In this document: in pieces, positions 25,503 through 31,813 of the stretch
How positions within the stretch are numbered: position 1 is the first letter of the stretch
Layout: each line of letters starts with the position of its first letter
Source of the DNA: a virus
IMG/VR virus record: IMGVR_UViG_3300045960_000031
Coordinates: 1 to 45,009 of that record
Length of the DNA: 45,009 nucleotides
Strand: one strand, 5' to 3'
The notes under the pieces: model-generated
What the model was told of the DNA's origin: nothing
The model's database searches: none
Seen by the model: only the letters and a program-made list of their open reading frames with translations
Program-made: the position numbers and the translations under genes

Positions 25503-25922
25503 ATGACCAAATACCTCATTTTCGTCTTTTCCTTCCTTATTATAGTAAGCTGTGCAACCCCACTGAAAGACACCTGTTTTCAATACCCTAACCAGAAACC
25601 CCTGTGTAAAAATGATATCAAGGGTCTACCGGATGATTTCCCCGATAATCTGTTCCTCAAATGGATTACCCAAAAACCCGTAGATCAAAGAACTATAGGG
25701 CCATTCCCTGTAATAACGTGGGGAGAGATTGATAATGGTAATGTTCTTGTCGAGGCTATTTTGCTCTTTAAGGTTGTAGGTAATAAGAAAAGGGCATTTG
25801 CTATGATCGAAGCCAAGTATGGTAAGGCAGAAGTAGTATGGGTATCAAAAGAGGCAACTGAGTTAGATAAGATTTTATTGGATTTATTTATTCACGACCT
25901 AAACCAAGAAGCAACAACGTAG
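25503..25922 (+). CDS. Lipoprotein, 139 aa
   Basis: The N-terminal signal has two charged residues, a hydrophobic run (LIFVFSFLIIV) and the lipobox IVSC, with the lipidated cysteine at about residue 17. The mature part is alpha/beta with acidic and aromatic residues (DDFPDNLFLKWITQ, TWGEIDNGNVLV, RAFAMIEAKYGKAEV). It has no recognised family. Phage lipoproteins act as outer spanins or superinfection-exclusion factors. It is longer than typical outer spanins, so exclusion is possible. Confidence 0.7.
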   Translation: MTKYLIFVFSFLIIVSCATPLKDTCFQYPNQKPLCKNDIKGLPDDFPDNLFLKWITQKPVDQRTIGPFPVITWGEIDNGNVLVEAILLFKVVGNKKRAFAMIEAKYGKAEVVWVSKEATELDKILLDLFIHDLNQEATT

Positions 25923-25935
25923 AAAGGAGAGGGGA

Positions 25936-26157
25936 ATGGCAATTACACCAGAAAATTGGGTCGGGGCAACTAATGGGATGCCCATGTCAACACCTACGCC
26001 ACAATTTCAAGAAGTTCATATTATTAAAGTAGTAAATGGTTTTTCAGTAAAAATAGGTTGTACAACTTTTGTTTCGCAGAATTGGGATAAACTTTCAAAG
26101 GCATTAGGTGAATACTGGAAGAATCCCGAAGAAGCTCAAAAGAAATATTGTAAGTAG
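25936..26157 (+). CDS. Hypothetical protein, 73 aa
   Basis: A strong GAAAGGAGAGGGG site precedes ATG 25936. The protein is small and beta-rich at first (EVHIIKVVNGFSVKIGCTTFVSQ), ending in a helical LSKALGEYWKNPEEAQKKYCK. The pattern VNGFxVxIGCxxFV resembles small uncharacterised phage proteins, and the Cys near each end may pair. No function can be given. Confidence 0.55.
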   Translation: MAITPENWVGATNGMPMSTPTPQFQEVHIIKVVNGFSVKIGCTTFVSQNWDKLSKALGEYWKNPEEAQKKYCK

Positions 26158-26170
26158 AAAGGAGAATAGT

Positions 26171-26311
26171 ATGTTTAAACTAGGAGTTCTTTTTGCCGTA
26201 GTCGTTATTGGCATTATTTTTCTATTGGTGAAGTTCGGCCTCACGGCAATCGTAGCGTGGGTTAAAGGTGCCATTGCGACTATTACGGGAATCTTTAAGA
26301 AGGAAGAGTAA
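26171..26311 (+). CDS. Small membrane protein, 46 aa
   Basis: I chose ATG 26171, with AAAGGAG at 26158-26164, over an upstream in-frame ATG inside the previous gene. Two hydrophobic runs (LGVLFAVVVIGIIFLLVKFGL and AIVAWVKGAIATITGIF) are followed by a KKEE tail. It fits a holin, antiholin or other lysis accessory. It directly precedes the structured gap at 26312. Confidence 0.6.
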   Translation: MFKLGVLFAVVVIGIIFLLVKFGLTAIVAWVKGAIATITGIFKKEE

Positions 26312-26635
26312 TTGAGATACCCCAAGCCTTCCACCCTGCGCGTAGGGAAGGGGATAGATCAGGCATGCGTGGCCTGACGAACCAACAGAAGGAAGGCCCA
26401 AAACGCAGGTTCTGTTGGGACAAAAAACCGCGCGTGTCCCGCCCATGTCGGGACGCAATCCCTGTGATGGGGGTGCAAACGCGGTTAATAAAAAACTTAA
26501 TAGGTCACATGAGCCGCTATTAATCAAGTAACTGATCGGCGGCGGGATAGGGTGGGGAACTTACTTATTGTAAGATAAGTCAAAATACTACAATAACAAG
26601 AATCACTATTGTAGGATAAGGAAATAAGGAGAACT
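26312..26635 (+). ncRNA. Candidate structured RNA, about 300 bases, before the endolysin gene
   Basis: A 324-base stretch without a credible gene contains at least seven stems. They are CCTTCC/GGAAGG (26327, 26346), TCAGGC/GCCTGA (26359, 26372), CCAACAGAA/TTCTGTTGG (26382, 26410) and AACCGCG/CGCGGTT (26426, 26480). The last encloses GTCCCG/CGGGAC (26436, 26449) and ATCCC/GGGGT (26458, 26470). Downstream come TTAATAG/CTATTAA (26497, 26517), ACTTA-CTTA/TAAG-A-TAAGT (26559-26580) and CTACAATA/TATTGTAG (26588, 26607). Most are perfect. GCCTTCC at 26326 can also pair with GGAAGGC at 26391. Family unknown. Confidence 0.65.
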
Positions 26636-27073
26636 ATGCGAGACATCCCGCAAAAGGCCATTGAGTTTATCAAAAAATGGGAAGGATGCTATCTCCAGGT
26701 TTACCATGACGTAGCAGGATATCCGACAATTGCTTATGGACACTTGGTCAAAGAAGGTGAGGACTTCTCAGATGGTATCACCCAGGAGCAAGCCGAGGCA
26801 TTACTAAGGGCCGATCTTGCCGAAGCCAATAACGTCATTGACGATCTTATTGAAGTTGGCCTTAACGATAACCAATTCTCCGCGCTACTCAGTTTCACGT
26901 TTAATTTGGGTGCGAACAACCTCAAAAAATCTACTCTCAGATATAAACTTAACAAGGGTGAACCAAAAGAAGAAGTAGCTAATGAGTTCCTTAAATGGGT
27001 CTATGCCGGAGGTCAGGTAGTTAAGGGATTAGTCCGTAGAAGGAACGCTGAAAGGGAATTATTTCTAGCATAG
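26636..27073 (+). CDS. Endolysin, GH24 lysozyme, 145 aa
   Basis: This T4/P22-type lysozyme hydrolyses the peptidoglycan glycan strand. The catalytic set is E16, D25 and T31, with the same 9- and 6-residue spacing as T4 E11/D20/T26. The core has WEGCYLQVYHDVAGYPTIAYGH and LLSFTFNLG, and the C-terminus RRRNAERELF. There is no signal peptide, so it is cytoplasmic and needs a holin. AAGGAGAA precedes ATG 26636. The length is normal. Confidence 0.95.
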   Translation: MRDIPQKAIEFIKKWEGCYLQVYHDVAGYPTIAYGHLVKEGEDFSDGITQEQAEALLRADLAEANNVIDDLIEVGLNDNQFSALLSFTFNLGANNLKKSTLRYKLNKGEPKEEVANEFLKWVYAGGQVVKGLVRRRNAERELFLA

Positions 27074-27082
27074 GAGGTAAAT

Positions 27083-27298
27083 ATGCACATAGGTATTTTG
27101 TTAGGTCTTATTTGGGTTGGTAGTGGGTTGCTTGGCGGATTTATAGAACTCTTTGCCCGTTTTCGTAATGGAGGATCAATGACATTAGATGATATTGGGG
27201 CATGGTTCCTTGCTGGATTATTTGGCGGCCCGTTTGTTCTTATCATTTCAATATTTAACAATTATGGAGATATAATAATTATCACAGGCAAAAAGTGA
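27083..27298 (+). CDS. Membrane protein, possible holin or antiholin, 71 aa
   Basis: A TAGGAGG site precedes ATG 27083. There are two or three hydrophobic segments (IGILLGLIWVGSGLLGGFIELF and IGAWFLAGLFGGPFVLIISIF) with RFRNGG between. Lysis position directly after the endolysin supports a holin-type role, but several other membrane proteins in the region compete for that name. It overlaps the next gene through a GTGA. Confidence 0.55.
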   Translation: MHIGILLGLIWVGSGLLGGFIELFARFRNGGSMTLDDIGAWFLAGLFGGPFVLIISIFNNYGDIIIITGKK

Positions 27299-27564
27299 AA
27301 ATCCTCAAGGCAATCTCAAGTTCTATCAATGCCGTTAAGTTTATTGCTGATTTAAAGTCTGCCAAGTATCAGATGTTTATCTTTGCCTGTGTAGCCTTGT
27401 GGGTAGGTAAATTGCCTTGGCAGGGATGGGTAGCCGCAGCCGCTATCTTTACAGGAGCTAATATGTATAAACACTATCTTAGTGGTGATTACAGTAATGG
27501 TAATGGTATTAACGCTACAATTACTAATACTATTTCGGAAAGGGGGATAAGTGACCATCCATGA
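27295..27564 (+). CDS. Membrane protein, possible holin, 89 aa
   Basis: GTG start in a GTGA overlap. It has hydrophobic segments around KYQMFIFACVALWVGKLPW and GWVAAAAIFTGANMYKHYL, i.e. two closely spaced membrane helices, followed by an Asn/Gly/Ser-rich tail. This two-helix pattern with a polar tail suits phage holins of class II. The next gene is coupled by ATGA. Confidence 0.55.
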   Translation: MKILKAISSSINAVKFIADLKSAKYQMFIFACVALWVGKLPWQGWVAAAAIFTGANMYKHYLSGDYSNGNGINATITNTISERGISDHP

Positions 27565-27869
27565 CTAAATATCTCGCCGCTGGTTGCGTAATCTTAGCCT
27601 TACTCTGTGTCGTATTCTTCTATCGTGGTCAGGTATATGTTGCCAAGTACAAGGGTGAAGTAGAAAAAGTAGCCCAACGTGATGCTACGATTAAGAATCA
27701 GGCAGATGTAGCCAACAAACAACGCACTGGAGATAAGAAGGTAATTGAATCTTATCAAAAGCTACTCAAAGAGTGCCAGGATACCATACCTGTCTGCCCA
27801 CCTACTCAGATAATCTGTGAAGGTGGTAAATGTAACGTAACCATAGAACCATGTGAGGCACCATTTTAA
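27561..27869 (+). CDS. Inner-membrane spanin-like protein (Rz type), 102 aa
   Basis: One N-terminal membrane helix (LAAGCVILALLCVVFFYRG) is followed by a long charged helix (KYKGEVEKVAQRDATIKNQADVANKQR) and a Cys-rich end (ECQDTIPVCPPTQIICEGGKC). An inner-membrane anchor with a periplasmic coiled region matches i-spanin design, although the Cys-rich tail is unusual. The lipoprotein at 28074 is the natural outer partner. Confidence 0.6.
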   Translation: MTKYLAAGCVILALLCVVFFYRGQVYVAKYKGEVEKVAQRDATIKNQADVANKQRTGDKKVIESYQKLLKECQDTIPVCPPTQIICEGGKCNVTIEPCEAPF

Positions 27870-27878
27870 GGAGGGGAT

Positions 27879-28064
27879 ATGAACATTCACGCCATACAAT
27901 ATAACCAAAGGGCTATAAGGATCGTGCAAAACCTTATTCTAAAATATGATTGCATATTTGATCCTGCCAATAAACACGATATCAGGTTAAAGCAAACTGA
28001 ATTATTGGCAACACATATTGTAAAGAATCTGAAGAAAAATGGTTTTATGAAAACTCTTCAATAA
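27879..28064 (+). CDS. Hypothetical protein, 61 aa
   Basis: A good AAGGAGG site precedes ATG 27879. It is a basic helical protein (NQRAIRIVQNLILKYDCIF, LKQTELLATHIVKNLKKN) with no membrane segment and no recognised family. It sits between the two candidate spanins. No function can be assigned. Confidence 0.5.
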   Translation: MNIHAIQYNQRAIRIVQNLILKYDCIFDPANKHDIRLKQTELLATHIVKNLKKNGFMKTLQ

Positions 28065-28073
28065 GGAGACCCT

Positions 28074-28349
28074 ATGAAATCAATTTTGCTTATTCTCGTA
28101 ACCCTTTTTATCCTCTCAGCTTGTGCCACTCATTATATCCCTAGCACTTGTCCAACGGTAGGTAATCCTCCCGTAATGAGTGAGGTAAAATGGGTAAGGA
28201 TATGTATTGTAGGGGATAAACCTGATAATGTAGTCTGCTTTCGCGCTCCCGCTAGTGAGGCCGACATTAACAAATTAAGGGCAAATTTCAAAATGAAGGA
28301 TATTTACATTACGGATTGCTTTGATAAAATCGGTGAACCTGCTCAATAG
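28074..28349 (+). CDS. Lipoprotein, possible outer spanin, 91 aa
   Basis: A TAAGGAG site precedes ATG 28074. The signal is SILLILVTLFILSAC, with a clear lipobox LSAC and lipidation at about Cys17. The mature part (THYIPSTCPTVGNPPVMSEVK) is short and carries several further Cys. It is located just after the i-spanin-like gene, so it is the best outer-spanin candidate. Outer and inner spanins fuse the two membranes at lysis. Confidence 0.65.
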   Translation: MKSILLILVTLFILSACATHYIPSTCPTVGNPPVMSEVKWVRICIVGDKPDNVVCFRAPASEADINKLRANFKMKDIYITDCFDKIGEPAQ

Positions 28350-28352
28350 GTT

Positions 28353-28658
28353 ATGACACCAGGACAACGCAAAGTCTTTAACTATAACAAACGCCATTTC
28401 TTAAAGGGGTTATGTATTCATTGTCCTCGTCCCGCCGAACCAGGCAAATTAAAATGTAAACGATGTAATGAAGTTCACAATAGACGCAATAGGGTGAATA
28501 ACCCTATTTATGTTCAGGAACGTATTGAAATGAGGTTATGTACTCGATGTGGTACGCCTTTATTAGAAGATGAAAATAGAACTTGCGACAACTGTAACGA
28601 CTATAACTTCAGAGAGGCGGTAAGTTATGCAACGCGTTACCAAAGATTTGCCCCTTAA
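28353..28658 (+). CDS. Double zinc ribbon protein, 101 aa
   Basis: It contains two Cys4 units, CIHC/CKRC and CTRC/CDNC, spaced by about 15 and 14 residues, with an intervening basic Asn/Arg-rich linker. It begins with MTPGQRKVFNYNKRHF and lies just upstream of a metallophosphoesterase, whose start overlaps its end by 32 bases. It probably binds nucleic acid. No family name is sure. Confidence 0.65.
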   Translation: MTPGQRKVFNYNKRHFLKGLCIHCPRPAEPGKLKCKRCNEVHNRRNRVNNPIYVQERIEMRLCTRCGTPLLEDENRTCDNCNDYNFREAVSYATRYQRFAP

Positions 28659-29457
28659 TTGTGAAATTGTTTTTGCAGGTGATACACATTATGGTAGCAG
28701 ATTTACCCATGAAGATGGGATTGCTTATTTGGTTGATTATGTGGCAAGCAAAGAAAATAGGTTTATGGTTCACATGGGGGATTGGATTGAGGCCATTATG
28801 GTGGACGATAAACGCTTTGATCCCAAAACCTGTACTAATCCCATACCCCTTGAACAGGCCGCAGATATTGTTGAAATATTCCGACCAATTCGAAGTAAGC
28901 TAATTGTTGGATTGTGTGGGAACCATGAAAGAAAGATACACCGCTTTGGTAATATTGTTGAATATATCTGTGATAAAGATCATCTCAATATTCCTTATGG
29001 CACACAAGAGGCAAGAATAATCTTTACTAATGATGGGCAACCACTTTTTAATATGTGGGTAGAACATAGGAATAAGCGGTTTACTTCTAACGCTAAAGAT
29101 TGGGAACAGAGACAGGCAAACAAAAAGTCCGCGCTTAAGCTATACCTCAGTGAAAAAATGGGAGACTGCGCAGTTCAAGTTTGTGGTCATGCCCATTGGT
29201 TAGCTGCCGTACCCCCTAGTAAAAGACTTTATCTTGTAGATAACCCCGATGGTGTTAAGCAGAACTATCTACAAGGGGATATGGGGCATGGGTATATAAA
29301 CCCCGACCAGAGGTGGTATGGGTGTTCAGGGAGCTTCTACAAGGCATACGTGGATGGTCTAAGTAACTATGGGTCATTTCCACCTAATGAGTTAGGGTTT
29401 TTAAGTCTCATTATAGATGGGGGCAAAATTCAGGAACTTCGAGAAATTGTCGTATGA
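28627..29457 (+). CDS. Calcineurin-like metallophosphoesterase, 276 aa
   Basis: Motifs in order are GDTHYG (D19, H21), GDW (about residue 52), GNHE (about residue 99) and GHAHW. Together they are the two-metal site of the calcineurin-like phosphoesterase superfamily. The insert after GNHE and the Cys/His-rich stretch are typical. Phage members are sometimes DNA repair or nucleotide-processing enzymes. Substrate is unknown. It overlaps the zinc ribbon gene by 32 bases. Confidence 0.85.
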   Translation: MQRVTKDLPLNCEIVFAGDTHYGSRFTHEDGIAYLVDYVASKENRFMVHMGDWIEAIMVDDKRFDPKTCTNPIPLEQAADIVEIFRPIRSKLIVGLCGNHERKIHRFGNIVEYICDKDHLNIPYGTQEARIIFTNDGQPLFNMWVEHRNKRFTSNAKDWEQRQANKKSALKLYLSEKMGDCAVQVCGHAHWLAAVPPSKRLYLVDNPDGVKQNYLQGDMGHGYINPDQRWYGCSGSFYKAYVDGLSNYGSFPPNELGFLSLIIDGGKIQELREIVV

Positions 29458-29516
29458 GTAATTGGGGTAAACCGCTTAATGGAGAAGATAATAAATGGCA
29501 GATGAGCAGAAAGTAA
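29454..29516 (+). CDS. Possible 20-residue peptide
   Basis: An ATGA overlap with the metallophosphoesterase stop opens a 20-codon frame that ends inside the next gene. Support is only the coupling. It may be a translational bridge to the gene at 29495 rather than a functional peptide. Confidence 0.2.
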   Translation: MSNWGKPLNGEDNKWQMSRK

Positions 29517-29689
29517 GAGGTATTGTGAACAGGGAAGAAGCGAAAGCCCTCCTGTGGTTACTCGTCAAGGAAAAGAAACGCCATGAGAAGGACATCAAAC
29601 AGATAGTAATGGATATACTTATCATTACGACAAAATATCAAATACCAATACCCGACCCGGAAGATGTGTGGATAGACCCCTCACTATAG
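29495..29689 (+). CDS. Hypothetical protein, 64 aa
   Basis: ATG at 29495 has GGAGAAGATAATAA ahead. The protein is Lys/Glu-rich and helical (REEAKALLWLLVKEKKRHEKDIKQIV), with an acidic tail (PDPEDVWIDPSL). No domain is recognised. It is the last gene before the early promoter. Confidence 0.5.
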   Translation: MADEQKVRGIVNREEAKALLWLLVKEKKRHEKDIKQIVMDILIITTKYQIPIPDPEDVWIDPSL

Positions 29690-29776
29690 CTTGTGAAAAG
29701 AAATATTTATATCAATTTTAGTCAATTATTCCCGATAATTACCCTTCCATAGTTTGTTTTATCTCCATAAATCTCC

Positions 29777-29806
29777 TTGACATTTTTATATACCACAGGT
29801 AATACT
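29777..29806 (+). promoter_or_regulatory. Candidate early sigma70 promoter
   Basis: TTGACA (29777-29782), a perfect -35, is followed after 17-18 bases by TAATACT (29800-29806) as -10. It lies in a 124-base AT-rich gap (29690-29813). Transcription would begin near 29813, so the ATG at 29814 would be at or next to the first base. The 19-base segment AAATCTCCTTGACATTTTT (29769-29787) recurs exactly at 44372-44390. Confidence 0.7.
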
Positions 29807-29813
29807 TACACGT

Positions 29814-29948
29814 ATGAAGATCATAAAACTACCTAGAAGATTACGTTGCTTTAAGTGTGGGTATCGGTGGATTCCAAGAAAACGGGAAGTTAGAATTTGC
29901 CCAAAATGCAAAAGTGCTACCTTTGACAGACCAAGGGTGAGGGCATGA
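29814..29948 (+). CDS. Small zinc ribbon protein, 44 aa
   Basis: Basic protein with CFKCGYRW and CPKC as the zinc ribbon, and a basic Arg-rich rest (IPRKREVRIC). No ribosome binding site is visible, and the predicted transcription start is at the ATG, suggesting leaderless translation. The ATGA overlap couples it to the HTH-HNH gene. It resembles small zinc ribbons that open early operons and may bind nucleic acid. Confidence 0.65.
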   Translation: MKIIKLPRRLRCFKCGYRWIPRKREVRICPKCKSATFDRPRVRA

Positions 29949-30400
29949 ACAAAGACTGGTTACGCAAGAAATACATTGACGAACGACTCTCTTGCGATAA
30001 AATTGGCATGTTAATCAATATGTCTCGTCAAAGTGTTTGGAAGGCCCTTAAACGATATGATATTCCCACTAGAAAGAAAACCGATGCTATTATCCGCTTG
30101 CCACAAAAACAGCGAGAACCTCTACAATGTCGAATATCACAAGGTTATTTTTGGATTTATAATCCTAGACATCCTAAGGCCAATGGACTTTATGTAAAGA
30201 GGGCAATTTTGGTACTTGAAGAAAAACTAGGGCGACCATTAGCAAAAGAAGAAATGTCTCACCATAAAGATGAAGATAGGATGAATGATAATCCTGATAA
30301 TCTTGAAGTCACTACAAGGTCAGAACACATGAAGATACACAGACCCATATCTTATAGATGGGAAAGTAGGCGATTCTCTCTATCTACAAGAGAGAAATAG
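29945..30400 (+). CDS. HNH endonuclease with N-terminal HTH, 151 aa
   Basis: The N-terminus (DERLSCDKIGMLINMSRQSVWKALKRYDIPTR) is a helix-turn-helix DNA-binding unit. The C-terminal half has SHHKDEDRMNDNPDNLEVTTRSEHMKIH, the HNH core with paired His, an Asn and a final His, as in free-standing homing endonucleases of HNH_3 type. Such genes are often mobile within phages. The ATGA overlap couples it to the zinc ribbon. It lies directly before the prepilin-like gene. Confidence 0.85.
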   Translation: MNKDWLRKKYIDERLSCDKIGMLINMSRQSVWKALKRYDIPTRKKTDAIIRLPQKQREPLQCRISQGYFWIYNPRHPKANGLYVKRAILVLEEKLGRPLAKEEMSHHKDEDRMNDNPDNLEVTTRSEHMKIHRPISYRWESRRFSLSTREK

Positions 30401-30408
30401 GAGGTACT

Positions 30409-30537
30409 ATGTCAAACAAGGGTGTCACCCTCATAGAACTTTTAATCTGTTTAGCTGTTTTAGCAATCCTGGCCTCAATAGCAATCCCGTATGGGTTACA
30501 TGCGATAGAGCATGTGCGAAGGGTTTTTAATTTCTAA
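30409..30537 (+). CDS. Type IV prepilin-like peptide, 42 aa
   Basis: AGGAGG (30399-30404) precedes ATG 30409. The sequence starts MSNKG followed by VTLIELLICLAVLAILASIA, a nearly exact class III prepilin signal. It has a basic leader, cleavage after G5, E at mature position +5, and one hydrophobic helix with Pro at about residue 27. The mature protein lacks a globular pilin domain and ends HAIEHVRRVFNF. It is too short for a pilin. It may mimic or poison host pilus assembly. Confidence 0.75.
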   Translation: MSNKGVTLIELLICLAVLAILASIAIPYGLHAIEHVRRVFNF

Positions 30538-30549
30538 AAGGAGGACACC

Positions 30550-30951
30550 ATGAGTGAGAAGTACATTATCTACACGATGGGGAATGAGAAGATAGGAAGA
30601 GAAATAGTAGAGGTCTTGTTGGGCAAGGGTTATCGTTGGCCTGGTTACGATCAAAACTTTCCCAGAACGATCTTGGGTGCTATTACCATCAATACAATAG
30701 CTAATGGTTCAATTGCCTATTTTAGAAAGGGGGAAGAAGAATGCGGTTCTTTATATAAGGAACTTACCTTCCGTGAACTCTGTGAGCTTCCACCTGTGCA
30801 TGATGAATATGAAGAGGCCGCAAAAGAAATAACAGATTTTCTTATCAATAAACTTTCTATTTTTGATAATAATGAATTTATTGATTTTGCTATTAAAAAA
30901 ATAGATTGGTGCAAGATATGGGAAAAGATGAAACCTAAACTCGGATTGTGA
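30550..30951 (+). CDS. Hypothetical protein, 133 aa
   Basis: AAAGGAGGACACC is upstream of ATG 30550. The protein is acidic to neutral, mostly helical in its second half (EYEEAAKEITDFLINKLSIFDNNEFIDFAIKKIDWCKIWEKM). The first half is alpha/beta with YIIYTMGNEKIGREIVEVLLGKGYRWPG. Not recognised. It could be a replication or host-takeover factor in the early block. Confidence 0.55.
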   Translation: MSEKYIIYTMGNEKIGREIVEVLLGKGYRWPGYDQNFPRTILGAITINTIANGSIAYFRKGEEECGSLYKELTFRELCELPPVHDEYEEAAKEITDFLINKLSIFDNNEFIDFAIKKIDWCKIWEKMKPKLGL

Positions 30952-30959
30952 GGACTAAC

Positions 30960-31148
30960 ATGACTGACAAAAAGTATATTGAGTACCGCGATCCCCATTG
31001 TCCTGTTTTTACTGATAATGACTGTTCTCTAAATAGTGAACGTGATGATTCTAGTGAACATGAGGATTCAATGACCGAGGAAGAAAAGCATGGCCCCGAT
31101 CCGTATCTTGTTAATAAACCACTGAGGCCAAGGAGGTTAGCGGGATGA
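30960..31148 (+). CDS. Hypothetical acidic protein, 62 aa
   Basis: I chose ATG 30960, with TGAGGA at 30949-30954, over GTG 30948 that overlaps the previous stop. It is a very acidic Asp/Glu/Ser-rich protein (DNDCSLNSERDDSSEHEDSMTEEEKHGPD) with a basic end (RPRRLAG). This composition is common in small phage proteins that mimic DNA. That is a suggestion only. It overlaps the next gene through ATGA. Confidence 0.5.
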   Translation: MTDKKYIEYRDPHCPVFTDNDCSLNSERDDSSEHEDSMTEEEKHGPDPYLVNKPLRPRRLAG

Positions 31149-31231
31149 GCAAACTTTGGTGGTTAGCTCCCTGGATAATGGCTGGTTTGGTTATACTTAT
31201 ATGCTGGATGCTTGGTGTAACAATCTGGTAG
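31145..31231 (+). CDS. Single-pass membrane micropeptide, 28 aa
   Basis: ATGA overlap with the previous stop. The 28 residues form one membrane helix with Trp-rich ends (LWWLAPWIMAGLVILICWML). Coupling and the clear helix support it. It is below the size of most annotated genes. It is one of several tiny membrane proteins in this genome. Confidence 0.5.
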   Translation: MSKLWWLAPWIMAGLVILICWMLGVTIW

Positions 31232-31246
31232 AAGGAGGGGTAGCCA

Positions 31247-31516
31247 ATGGAAGCCGATCTTGAAAAAGACCACGAGTTCAGAGAGTATTTCACTCCCACA
31301 CCGGAGGATCTAAGGGTGAAGAAGGATGTTTTAAATCCGTTCGATCATCTTAATAAGGATGGTCAATTTTGCTGCCCCAAGTGTGATACCGAGCTTGAAT
31401 ACTTCAGCGGGCTAGAACGGATGCCTGCGGGTTTGTTTTGTTCAAACAAAGAATGCGGGAACAATGCGCTCTACGAAGTCAATACGATGAAGGTGATAGG
31501 AAGAATGTTTGATTGA
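31247..31516 (+). CDS. Zinc ribbon protein, 89 aa
   Basis: GGAGGGG precedes ATG 31247. The C-terminal half contains FCCPKCDTELEY and LFCSNKECGNNALYEV, a Cys4 zinc ribbon. The N-terminal half is acidic and helical. This is the common small phage zinc ribbon type (CPKC...CxNxxCG), with no known function. Confidence 0.65.
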   Translation: MEADLEKDHEFREYFTPTPEDLRVKKDVLNPFDHLNKDGQFCCPKCDTELEYFSGLERMPAGLFCSNKECGNNALYEVNTMKVIGRMFD

Positions 31517-31645
31517 CCCTGATAGTGGGGAGAAGATAGCGCGACTGGTTTGATACCACATATTAGTAGTTTACAATTTACATGGTTTTTATATCGGGTA
31601 AGAATACCATTAGAGATTTTTGGATTCAAATGGAGAAGGAATTTA

Positions 31646-31813
31646 ATGCTACGAAATAAAAGTATTCTAAATAAATTAGCTGTAGGATATTGCAAGAGTG
31701 AACACATTCCCTTTGTTCCTAAAAAAGATCATAAGGCGGTAATGTTTTTTAAAGATGATGAACATTTTTGGTGTCACATGACGAATGACGAGTTTAATGG
31801 GATATTTAAATGA
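31646..31813 (+). CDS. Hypothetical protein, 55 aa
   Basis: I chose ATG 31646, with AAGGA about six bases ahead. A longer version from TTG 31550 would add 32 residues. The short form (MLRNKSILNKLAVGYCKSEH) is basic, ending in an acidic aromatic part (VMFFKDDEHFWCHMTNDEF). The ATGA overlap couples it to the radical SAM gene. No family is recognised, but a substrate or partner role for the radical SAM enzyme is conceivable. Confidence 0.5.
   Translation: MLRNKSILNKLAVGYCKSEHIPFVPKKDHKAVMFFKDDEHFWCHMTNDEFNGIFK

Noticed and set aside
26359-26430. CTGACGA followed by a perfect nine-pair stem in the structured region, resembling a hammerhead ribozyme core
   Set aside because: After the stem comes GACAAAA rather than GAAA, CTGACGA itself is partly paired in the TCAGGC/GCCTGA stem, and no cleavage site with matching stem III was seen.
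29945-30537. HNH gene and prepilin-like gene as one mobile intron or insertion sequence
   Set aside because: No intron-like structure, terminal inverted repeats or interrupted gene is visible around them.
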